From Thermoflexales bacterium (GTDB lineage Bacteria > Chloroflexota > Anaerolineae > Fen-1058), in the NCBI GenBank assembly GCA_017882055.1, contig JADGQE010000021.1, positions 1 to 16,775 on the forward strand: a DNA stretch of 16,775 nt, written 5' to 3'. The notes under the pieces are model-generated. The model saw nothing but the letters and a program-made list of their open reading frames with translations, made no database searches and was not told the DNA's origin. Both the position numbers and the translations under genes were made by a program. Of the stretch, positions 1-5,920 are shown one piece after another. How positions within the stretch are numbered: position 1 is the first letter of the stretch; each line of letters begins with the position of its first letter.

Positions 1-259
1 TGAGTGAAGCAGGACTACCCGGCACAGCAACGGCTGGTTTTGGTGGTACAGATGGCGAAGTGGAAGGTTCGGGCGATGCAGCGGCGTGGTAATGCTCGAC
101 CCGTTCGATGTACGTGCCAGAGGACACAGTCTTGTCGCGGCCAATCAGATCCTGCCCAACGGATAGGTCGCCGCCTTGCGTATTGGCGTTGATACCGCCG
201 CTGACATTCGACTCCGAAGATGAAGGTGAAGCAGATGAACCGTTGGAATGATCAGGCAT
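1..259 (-). CDS. N-terminal fragment of a multidomain protein with a GGDLSVGQDLIGRDK signature (runs off left edge)
   Basis: An open frame of 86 codons starts at ATG 259 and reads leftward to the edge without a stop. The start has a good ribosome site (GGAGA, about 6 nt upstream). The first 25 residues are Ser-rich and low in complexity. Residues about 21-50 contain the glycine-rich stretch GGDLSVGQDLIGRDK, then a short hydrophilic segment with EHYH, and from about residue 57 a Pro/Ser/Ala-rich linker. From general knowledge, a variable V-G-x-D-x-x-G-R-D-K segment near the N-terminus occurs in large Chloroflexota, cyanobacterial and actinobacterial proteins carrying NACHT/NB-ARC, caspase-like, CHAT, TIR, WD40 or formylglycine-generating-enzyme-like domains. 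The effector part is outside the window, so the function is unknown. A plausible promoter lies at 306-334. Confidence is high that it is coding, low for any role. Confidence 0.72.
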   Translation of the reverse strand, partial: MPDHSNGSSASPSSSESNVSGGINANTQGGDLSVGQDLIGRDKTVSSGTYIERVEHYHAAASPEPSTSPSVPPKPAVAVPGSPASL

Positions 260-305
260 TGGGTATCTCCGGGGCAATTCGCTTCTTGCGCGTGAGCATA
301 GCCTG

Positions 306-334
306 AGTATAGCCTAAGATAGGGCATGAAGCAA
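306..334 (-). promoter_or_regulatory. Candidate promoter of the left-edge gene
   Basis: On the minus strand TTGCTT (329-334) and TATACT (306-311) are spaced by 17 nt and lie about 45 nt upstream of the ATG at 259. The -10 matches the consensus at 5 of 6 positions and the -35 at 3 of 6. Two 11-bp direct repeats (ATAGCCTGAGT at 298-308 and ATAGCCTAAGA at 309-319) overlap the -10 and could be an operator. The -35 overlaps the left 8-bp duplication of the neighbouring MITE-like element. Confidence 0.4.
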
Positions 335-338
335 AATC

Positions 339-442
339 GTAACTACTCAGCCTCCTGAGCGGAGCGCCGCGCTCCTTCGACTTCATTTCACTCTGCTCAG
401 GATGCGCGGCGCGTAGTCGAAGGATGCGGGCTGAGTAGTTAC
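339..442. mobile_element. MITE-like palindromic element with 14-bp terminal inverted repeats and 8-bp target duplication
   Basis: The perfect 14-bp inverted repeats GTAACTACTCAGCC (339-352) and its complement (429-442) bound 104 bp with no coding capacity. The element is flanked on both sides by the direct repeat GCAAAATC (331-338 and 443-450), as expected for a target-site duplication. The interior holds further complementary blocks: CCTGAGC 354-360 with 395-401, GCGCCGCGC 364-372 with 404-412, and TCCTTCGACT 373-382 with 415-424. The CCTTCGAC...CTCAGG core resembles intergenic repeats that are common in environmental bacterial genomes. No transposase is present, so movement would need a partner elsewhere. 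Confidence 0.65.
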
Positions 443-520
443 GCAAAATCATCTGCAATTTGGTTTCCTCACGTCCGCAAGAATTCGTGACGGCGCATAA
501 AACACAATTGGGGATCGTAA

Positions 521-657
521 TTGTTTACCGCGGTGTCATGCTGAGGAGCGTTTTTGCGACGAAGCATCTCTGCGCTGATCAGCCTTGAGTGCCATTCGAG
601 GTAGAGATTCTTCGCAAAAAGCGCTCAGAATGACACTCCCGAAGACGCGGTAAACAA
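521..657. repeat. Imperfect palindromic intergenic repeat (TGTCATGCTGAG-type)
   Basis: Outer arms TTGTTTACCGCG (521-532) and its exact complement (646-657) enclose a second pair, GTGTCAT (533-539) and ATGACAC (630-636). Inside are longer imperfect complementary arms, with CTGAG...GCGTTTTTGCG on the left and CGCAAAAAGCGCTCAG on the right. The core resembles the TGTCATTCTGAGCGAAGCG-type repeats found between genes of many environmental bacteria. No clear target duplication and no open frame were found. It fills much of the long gap between the left-edge gene and the MFS gene. Confidence 0.5.
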
Positions 658-662
658 ATACC

Positions 663-684
663 GGGGATCAATTGCCTGATCCCC
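663..684 (-). terminator. Possible weak terminator downstream of the MFS gene
   Basis: On the minus strand, GGGGATCA, a 6-nt loop and TGATCCCC form an 8-bp perfect stem about 40 nt past the MFS stop. It is followed by a T-rich but interrupted tail (GGTATTTGTTT). It overlaps the heptamer array, so it may be only a by-product of repeats of opposite orientation. Confidence 0.35.
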
Positions 685-719
685 GTTCTCCGATCCCCGA
701 TCCCTAATCCCCAACTCCC
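678..719. repeat. Heptamer tandem repeat array, GATCCCC type
   Basis: Six consecutive 7-nt units stay in phase: GATCCCC, GTTCTCC, GATCCCC, GATCCCT, AATCCCC, AACTCCC. Inverted single units GGGGATC occur at 510-516 and 663-669. The spacing resembles the heptameric short tandem repeats described in cyanobacterial genomes. The array lies just downstream of the MFS stop codon and does not encode anything visible. Confidence 0.55.
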
Positions 720-725
720 CACTCG

Positions 726-2030
726 CTATTCTTGCTGCTTCGCCTTCGGCAGCGTCCACGCTACAAACAACCCCGCCAGCGGGCCGAGTCCGGCCGCGAT
801 GAACAGCACCGGGAACGAGGTCAGCTGCAACAGCACACCACCGATCGTCGGTGCAATGACCAGCAGCCCGCCGATGGTATTGGCTAAGCCGGTATACGCC
901 GTCCGCTCACTCTCGGGTGCAATTTCGAGAATGTAGGCGAGATAACCCACCATATAAGAACCGTCGGTTGCGCCGATCGCCGCAAAGGCCAGTAGATAAC
1001 CGATGGTCGCCAGCGTGATATTGCCCAGACCGACGAAGTGGAGCACGGCTCCAAGCACAGGCGGGATGAGCGCCAGCAGCTGCGTCATGCGCACGACGAT
1101 GGCCGAACCATAGCGCTCATTGACGACACCCAGTATCGCCGCTGACAACACGCCGCCGATCGTCTGCGCAGCCAGAAACAAGCCAATCGAATCAGACGGC
1201 ACATGCAGATACTCGGTCGCATGGACCACATAAAACGGCAGGGCCAGGGCATTGATACCCACCAGAATCCGCGCAATCGAAAGTTGCCGAAACGCCCGAT
1301 CGGTCCGCCAGATGTGCCGCACATGCTGGGTGAGATTCAGCTGATCGGACACGTTGTGGGTCACTTCGGCCACCGGTTCAATCAAGCAAGCCAGCATGGC
1401 CAATGAGATCAAAACACCGACCGCCGCCAGGCCAAACAAAATGGCGTAGTTCTCTGGAAACGTTGGGCCAAACGCGCCTAACGCCCACGTCACCACGAAC
1501 GACGCCAGGAATTGCAAGCCAAACCCAATGGCCTGCATGACGCCCAGCACCCGCCCTCGCAAATTCAATGGCAGCACTTTGCTGATCACGTCGAACCACG
1601 CCACCGCGGCAAAGGCATCGGCGCCACGGAAGATGGCGATGGCGATCAGGAAAAACACAAACAGCCAACTGCGATCGATGGCTTTGCCAAAGATCAGCAA
1701 GATGGCGAAAAGCGCCAACGTGAAACGACTGATTGCCCCGGCATAGACCAGGATCGGCTTCTTGCGCGGCCGACCGGCCATCCAGCGCCCGGCGATGATC
1801 TGCGGCAGCAACCACAGGCCCACCCAGACCGTGCTGACCAGGCCCACCAGCGGCTCGGAGTGAGTCAAGGCCAGAGCCAGCGCCGGCAGTACCGTGCTAT
1901 AGCCGATGAAGCCCATCGCCATGCCGAATCCTCCGCTGTCGATCATCAGTGCAGTTACATTGCGACGCAGCACACGCGGCTTATGGGCATCGATCTTTTG
2001 ATTTTCAGCGACTGACTTTGAATTGATCAC
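726..2030 (-). CDS. Major facilitator superfamily transporter
   Basis: This 434-residue integral membrane protein has about 10-12 hydrophobic segments, the usual MFS size and layout. After a roughly 25-residue cytoplasmic N-terminus, the first segment begins near residue 27. A degenerate MFS motif A (GRWMAGRPRKKP, residues 81-92) lies between the second and third segments, and a second Gly-rich half begins after the central hydrophilic loop near residues 215-240. The substrate cannot be told from sequence. The start is GTG at 2030 with GAGGA just upstream. It is divergent from the spermidine-synthase-like gene, sharing a symmetric -10 box, and its short leader contains a hairpin plus T6. It appears monocistronic. 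Confidence 0.88.
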   Translation of the reverse strand: MINSKSVAENQKIDAHKPRVLRRNVTALMIDSGGFGMAMGFIGYSTVLPALALALTHSEPLVGLVSTVWVGLWLLPQIIAGRWMAGRPRKKPILVYAGAISRFTLALFAILLIFGKAIDRSWLFVFFLIAIAIFRGADAFAAVAWFDVISKVLPLNLRGRVLGVMQAIGFGLQFLASFVVTWALGAFGPTFPENYAILFGLAAVGVLISLAMLACLIEPVAEVTHNVSDQLNLTQHVRHIWRTDRAFRQLSIARILVGINALALPFYVVHATEYLHVPSDSIGLFLAAQTIGGVLSAAILGVVNERYGSAIVVRMTQLLALIPPVLGAVLHFVGLGNITLATIGYLLAFAAIGATDGSYMVGYLAYILEIAPESERTAYTGLANTIGGLLVIAPTIGGVLLQLTSFPVLFIAAGLGPLAGLFVAWTLPKAKQQE

Positions 2031-2047
2031 AGTTCCTCACCATCTCG

Positions 2048-2071
2048 AAAAAAGCCGACTGGCAAGTCGGC
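2048..2071 (-). terminator. Terminator-like hairpin in the 5' leader of the MFS gene (possible attenuator)
   Basis: Read on the minus strand, GCCGACT, loop TGCC and AGTCGGC form a perfect 7-bp stem (2054-2071) followed at once by TTTTTT (2048-2053). This has the form of an intrinsic terminator. It lies between the predicted start site (about 2073) and the GTG at 2030, only 17 nt ahead of the start codon. It could attenuate the transporter or act as a stabilising 5' hairpin. The plus-strand reading lacks a T tract. Confidence 0.55.
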
Positions 2072-2087
2072 GCAACTCGATTATAAT
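2059..2087 (+). promoter_or_regulatory. Promoter for the spermidine-synthase-like gene; predicted leaderless transcript
   Basis: CTGGCA (2059-2064, 4 of 6 matches), a 17-nt spacer and TATAAT (2082-2087, perfect) are seen. The expected start site near 2094 is only about 4 nt before the ATG at 2098, and no ribosome-binding sequence is visible, which suggests leaderless translation. The -35 lies inside the 2054-2071 inverted repeat. Confidence 0.5.
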
Positions 2088-2108
2088 ACCGCCCACTATG
2101 ATTCACAA
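2080..2108 (-). promoter_or_regulatory. Promoter for the MFS gene (shares a symmetric -10 with the divergent gene)
   Basis: On the minus strand TTGTGA (2103-2108), a 17-nt spacer and TATAAT (2080-2085) form a sigma-70-like promoter with a perfect -10. The predicted start site is near 2073, giving a leader of about 43 nt. The -10 is half of the palindrome ATTATAAT (2080-2087), whose other strand serves the divergent gene. Confidence 0.55.
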
Positions 2109-3672
2109 CCAACCCGTCGATCAGAAATCAAAGCCTGGCGATCAGAGATTGCTCATCGCTGTTTTCTTCAGCGGCCTGACGACCCTGGCAGTCGAACTGT
2201 CGGCCTTCCGATTGTTTGCGCCGGTCTTTGGCGCATCCAATCTAATCTCCGCCGTCGTGATCGGCCTGATCCTGCTGTACCTCTCGGTCGGCTATACCGT
2301 GGGCGGTCGCTGGGCCGATCGCAGCCCCCGCGCAACCACGATGTACCGCATCATCGTCTGGGGCGCGTTCATCGTCGGCCTGATTCCGTTTGTCGCTCAG
2401 CCGCTGCTGCGACTCGCGCGCGACAATCTGCAGAACCTTGCCAACGTTGACGTGGCTCTGCTGATCCTCGCCGTCGGTGTCACGTTGATCCTGTTTTCGG
2501 TGCCGATTACGCTGCTGGGCTGCATCTCGCCTTTTGCCATTCGACTGTCCATGCAAAATATCGAGCGAGCGGGCCACGTCGCCGGTCGATTGTATGCCGT
2601 CTCCACCATCGGCAGCGTCATCGGATCGTTCCTGCCCGAGCTCGTACTGCTTGACCTCGTCGGCACACGCGGCACCTTCGTCACGCTGGCATTGGTCTTA
2701 CTGGCGATCGGCCTGATGGGCCTGGGCAAACACGCGCTCAAATTCTTGTGGATGCCGCTGGTGTTGATTGGCCTGCACGCCGCGCTGCCAATTTCGTTCA
2801 GCGAAATCGCCGGCACGATTTATCAAGGCGAATCCGGCTACAACTATATTCAAGTCGTGGAACGCGGCAGCACACGCTACTTGCTGCTTAACGAAGGCCA
2901 GGGGATTCATTCCGTCTACAACCCCAACTCGATTCAGACCAACGGCACCTGGGACTACTTCACGCTCGCGCCGTTCTTCAACGCCCCGCCTTACTCGCCC
3001 GATCATCTCAAGCGACTGGCGATCGTCGGGTTGGCCGGCGGCACCATCGCCCGATCGTATACCACGCTCTTCGGCCCGATTCCGATTGATGGCATCGAGA
3101 TCGATCCGCGCATCGTCGACGTGGGCCGCAAGTATTTTGATATGAACCTGAGCAACCTCAATGCCATTGTCGGCGATGGACGAGTCGCGTTGGCCAATTC
3201 ACCTTATCATTACAGCGTCATCGGTCTCGATGCCTTTCGCGTGCCCTACATTCCGTGGCACCTGACCACGCGCGAATATATGATCGAAATCAAGCAGCAT
3301 CTCACTGACGACGGCGTGGTCGTCATGAACGTCGGTCATACGCGCACCGATTACCAGATGGTGGACGCGATCGCGCGTACCGCCCAGGAGGTCTTTCCGT
3401 CCGTGCACGTAATCAACGTCAGCGGTTCGTTCAACTCGGTCGTCTTTGCGACGATGCAGCCGACCTCGATCAACAACCTGCGCGCCAACCTGGCTGCGAT
3501 GACGCATCCGATGGTGCGTGCCACCGCCGAACGCGCACTCCAAAATGTGCGCACCATCGCGCCGGACGCCATCATCTTCACCGATGACAAGGCCCCGGTC
3601 GAGCGGCTGACCAACGCCATTATGCTGGACTTCTTGTTTGGCCTATCGAGCGGGGAAGAGAAATTGCCATGA
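2098..3672 (+). CDS. Membrane-fused spermidine/spermine synthase-like protein
   Basis: The protein has 524 residues. Residues about 17-235 hold seven or eight hydrophobic segments, and 240-505 form a polyamine-synthase/SAM-methyltransferase-like domain. Visible landmarks are GESGYNYIQVVE (244-255), the nucleotide-binding loop GLAGGT (311-316), the acidic EIDP (334-337), GDGR (359-362) and LDAF (377-380), which carries the acidic residue usual at the catalytic position. Such fusions are common in bacteria, but whether they make polyamines is mostly untested. ATG 2098 was chosen because the upstream TTG at 2023 would lie before the promoter and overlap the divergent gene. It is followed 49 nt later by a DUF1461 membrane protein, probably co-transcribed. 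The family call is firm, the reaction is not. Confidence 0.83.
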   Translation: MIHNQPVDQKSKPGDQRLLIAVFFSGLTTLAVELSAFRLFAPVFGASNLISAVVIGLILLYLSVGYTVGGRWADRSPRATTMYRIIVWGAFIVGLIPFVAQPLLRLARDNLQNLANVDVALLILAVGVTLILFSVPITLLGCISPFAIRLSMQNIERAGHVAGRLYAVSTIGSVIGSFLPELVLLDLVGTRGTFVTLALVLLAIGLMGLGKHALKFLWMPLVLIGLHAALPISFSEIAGTIYQGESGYNYIQVVERGSTRYLLLNEGQGIHSVYNPNSIQTNGTWDYFTLAPFFNAPPYSPDHLKRLAIVGLAGGTIARSYTTLFGPIPIDGIEIDPRIVDVGRKYFDMNLSNLNAIVGDGRVALANSPYHYSVIGLDAFRVPYIPWHLTTREYMIEIKQHLTDDGVVVMNVGHTRTDYQMVDAIARTAQEVFPSVHVINVSGSFNSVVFATMQPTSINNLRANLAAMTHPMVRATAERALQNVRTIAPDAIIFTDDKAPVERLTNAIMLDFLFGLSSGEEKLP

Positions 3673-3721
3673 CAGGGTGAACACTTTACCCGGTCACCAT
3701 GCCAGTCCACAAGGATACTCC

Positions 3722-4399
3722 ATGCTCAAAAGACTATGCACTTTCATCATCGCCCTGGCGCTGCCTTTTCTGCTCGTCGTCAGCAGCATTCGCATTCTAG
3801 CGAATGACTGGTTCATCTACTTCGAATACAGCCGCCCGGGCTTTCCGCCCGATGCCTACGGTTTCACACTCGAACAGCGCACGCCGTTGGCTTTAATCGG
3901 AATGCACTCGGTGCTGCCGCAAAGCGAAGGCATCATTCTCTTAGAACGAGCCACGCTGCCTGACGGGTCGCTCGCTTTCAATCAGCGCGAGATCAAACAC
4001 ATGACCGATGTACGCAGCCTCATCGAAAAAGTCTATCCTGCCCAGTTGATCGGCCTGGCGCTGATGGTCATGCTCGCCATCCTCCTGAGAAAATCAACTC
4101 AGTGGCGCACGCTGATCCCCAAGGGGCTGCGCTGGGGTGCGGCACTCACGCTAACGCTGCTGGCCGTGTTAATCGCCTACATCTTCATCAACTTCGATTC
4201 TTTCTTCTTGACGTTTCATCAGGCGTTTTTTGAAGGTGATTCGTTTGCCTTTCTCTACACCGACACACTCATTCGATTGTATCCCGAGCAATTCTGGAGC
4301 GATGCGGCGATCACCATCGGTGCGATGACGGTGGTCATGGCGCTGATCATCCTGGTATTGAGCCAGATTTGGCTAAAAAGAGTGACACGTAACGCGTGA
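3722..4399 (+). CDS. TIGR01906/DUF1461 family integral membrane protein
   Basis: The 225-residue protein has an N-terminal hydrophobic segment (about 7-27), a long extracytoplasmic loop, then segments near 108-122, 138-158 and 196-215. Family hallmarks are the aromatic/acidic stretch ending in PPDAYGF (42-48), the IKHMTDVRSL motif (91-100) and FHQAFFEGDSF (165-175) followed by the DTLIRLYPEQFW region (181-192). These are conserved in TIGR01906 proteins, which have no known biochemical function. The start has AAGGA 6 nt upstream; an in-frame ATG at 3638 would overlap the preceding gene and is less likely. It follows the spermidine-synthase-like gene by 49 nt and is closed by a strong terminator. 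Confidence 0.85.
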   Translation: MLKRLCTFIIALALPFLLVVSSIRILANDWFIYFEYSRPGFPPDAYGFTLEQRTPLALIGMHSVLPQSEGIILLERATLPDGSLAFNQREIKHMTDVRSLIEKVYPAQLIGLALMVMLAILLRKSTQWRTLIPKGLRWGAALTLTLLAVLIAYIFINFDSFFLTFHQAFFEGDSFAFLYTDTLIRLYPEQFWSDAAITIGAMTVVMALIILVLSQIWLKRVTRNA

Positions 4400-4435
4400 C
4401 TTCCAACCACGCCGACCAACGCGAACACACAATCA

Positions 4436-4470
4436 AAACGCCCCGATCTTTCGATCGGGGCGTTTGTTTT
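4436..4470. terminator. Strong bidirectional intrinsic terminator
   Basis: AAACGCCCCGATC, loop TTTC and GATCGGGGCGTTT form a 13-bp stem, followed by GTTTT on the plus strand and by a T-rich tail on the minus strand. It lies between the convergent DUF1461 gene (plus) and phosphoglycerate mutase gene (minus) and can serve both. Confidence 0.9.
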
Positions 4471-4561
4471 CCAATCAGTGCAAATCTGCGTGAATCAGCT
4501 TCTCGGATTAGGCTGCGGGCGTGGGAGCCCGGCCCGCTCACTCAATAGTATTGGTCCTAAC

Positions 4562-5773
4562 CTAAGCGCCGAACTTCTGCAGCCGCTTCGAGTAGGCCAG
4601 CGCAAACTGCATCAAATCCGTCGACGGGAAGTGGCCCAGCGCGCCCTTGATGGCCTCAGTCTCGCCGAAGGCTTTGCATTTGTCGCGGCGCGTCATACCG
4701 GGCGCCCACAATAACACCGGCAGTGGATGCCACGAGTGGCTCTTCATGACGGCGGGCGTCGAGTGATCGCCGGTGACGATCAGCACATCCGGCTTGAGCG
4801 CCAGCAATTGCGGCAGCGCGGCATCGACCCCTTCGATCACTTTCGCCTTCGCCTCAAAGTCGCCGTCTTCACCACGGCTATCCGTATACTTGATGTGAAT
4901 GAAGAAGAAATCGTACTTATCCCAGTTATCGGCCACAGCCTTGAATTCATCTTCGGGCTTGCCGCCTTCGAATTGGACGATGTCCATGCCGACCAATTTC
5001 GACACGCCTTTGTACATCGGATAAACCGCCACGCACGCCGAGCGCAGTTTGTAAACATCGGGGAACTTCGGCAGCGCCGGATCGATGGCGAAGCCGCGCA
5101 GTGTCAGTGCATTGGCCGGTGATTCGTTCTTCAGAATCTCGCGGGCCTGTGCGATCCATTGATTGACGAGATCGGCGGTGTGCTGCGCGGCGGCTGTCTT
5201 GGCACGGGCCGGCAGCGGCGGCGCTTTGCGCTGCGGATCGGTGTCTTCGATCTCCCCGTTGAGTCCTTCGCCGCGCAGAACCAGGCAGAAGCGATAATCC
5301 TGCACCGGCTCGACAAAGAGTTCAACGCCCGGCAACGTAATCGGGCGCAGTTTATTCACCAGCTCCACGCACTTCGATGTGGGAATGCGCCCCGCACGCC
5401 GATCGATGATCGATCCTTCAGCATCCACCGTGCAGAAATTACCGCGCGCTGCCACATCCGTCGGCTTCAGATCAAAGTTGATCCCCAGCGATTCGAGCAC
5501 ACCGCGCCCAATTTGATATTCGACGGAATCATATCCGAACAGCGCCAGGTGACCTGGCCCGCTGCCGGGCGCAATGCCGGCACGCACGGGCGTCGCCAAA
5601 CCCAGGTTGCCTTCCACGGCCAGTCGATCGAGATTCGGCGTGTTGGCAAATTCGAGTTCGGTCGGGCCGTTGAGTTCGCGCGGCAATCCGCCTACCCCAT
5701 CCATCACTAGCAAAACGATTTTGCTTGAATTGGGAGCCAGCAAATCATGCAGAAGTTTAAAATCAGCCATCAT
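4562..5773 (-). CDS. apgM: 2,3-bisphosphoglycerate-independent phosphoglycerate mutase, archaeal type
   Basis: This 403-residue enzyme interconverts 3- and 2-phosphoglycerate in glycolysis and gluconeogenesis in the cytoplasm. It belongs to the alkaline-phosphatase superfamily. The first metal motif VMDGVGG (23-29) contains a conserved Asp, and GSGPGHLALFGYD (70-82) contains the Ser expected to be phosphorylated. The C-terminal metal motif GDHSTPAVMKSHSWHP lies near residues 334-350. The segment HIKYTDSRGEDGDF has Glu where many relatives have the His of a GHDG motif. Length fits the family. Two ATGs occur in tandem (5773 and 5770); GAGG is better spaced for the second, so the product may be one residue shorter. 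The gene is monocistronic, with a promoter at 5811-5839 and a shared terminator at 4436-4470. Confidence 0.92.
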   Translation of the reverse strand: MMADFKLLHDLLAPNSSKIVLLVMDGVGGLPRELNGPTELEFANTPNLDRLAVEGNLGLATPVRAGIAPGSGPGHLALFGYDSVEYQIGRGVLESLGINFDLKPTDVAARGNFCTVDAEGSIIDRRAGRIPTSKCVELVNKLRPITLPGVELFVEPVQDYRFCLVLRGEGLNGEIEDTDPQRKAPPLPARAKTAAAQHTADLVNQWIAQAREILKNESPANALTLRGFAIDPALPKFPDVYKLRSACVAVYPMYKGVSKLVGMDIVQFEGGKPEDEFKAVADNWDKYDFFFIHIKYTDSRGEDGDFEAKAKVIEGVDAALPQLLALKPDVLIVTGDHSTPAVMKSHSWHPLPVLLWAPGMTRRDKCKAFGETEAIKGALGHFPSTDLMQFALAYSKRLQKFGA

Positions 5774-5810
5774 TACCTCGTGTGAAAGATTTAGTCAATT
5801 GACCGAGCGC

Positions 5811-5839
5811 ATTATACTTTGGACACCTGATCCGCGCAA
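5811..5839 (-). promoter_or_regulatory. Candidate promoter for apgM
   Basis: On the minus strand TTGCGC (5834-5839), a 17-nt spacer and a perfect TATAAT (5811-5816) lie about 40 nt upstream of the start codon. The -35 matches only in TTG, so strength rests on the -10. Confidence 0.5.
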
Positions 5840-5867
5840 CATTCTACATTTTGCATTCTGCATTTCT

Positions 5868-5896
5868 TTGACACCCCCTGCCCTTTCTGTTACAAT
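5868..5896 (+). promoter_or_regulatory. Near-consensus sigma-70-type promoter of the yvcK operon
   Basis: TTGACA (5868-5873), exactly 17 nt, then TACAAT (5891-5896): a perfect -35 and a 5-of-6 -10. The expected start site is near 5903, about 18 nt before the yvcK ATG. It is back to back with the apgM promoter. Confidence 0.75.
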
Positions 5897-5920
5897 CTCG
5901 AACGAGCTGCACGATTTCTT

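Noticed and set aside
145..327. A 60-residue minus-strand frame at the left end
   Set aside because: It overlaps in another frame the better-supported gene starting at 259, which has a ribosome site and a recognisable signature.
2023..2097. Upstream TTG start for the spermidine-synthase-like gene
   Set aside because: It would lie before the predicted promoter, overlap the divergent gene and translate the hairpin region.
4471..4561. Short GC-rich palindromic-looking stretch between the terminator and the apgM stop
   Set aside because: Only short matches (such as GGGAGCCCGGCCCGC) with no stable extended stem, repeat or open frame.
5159..5710. A 183-residue plus-strand frame inside apgM
   Set aside because: It is the antisense of conserved phosphoglycerate mutase codons, with no motif or suitable ribosome site.
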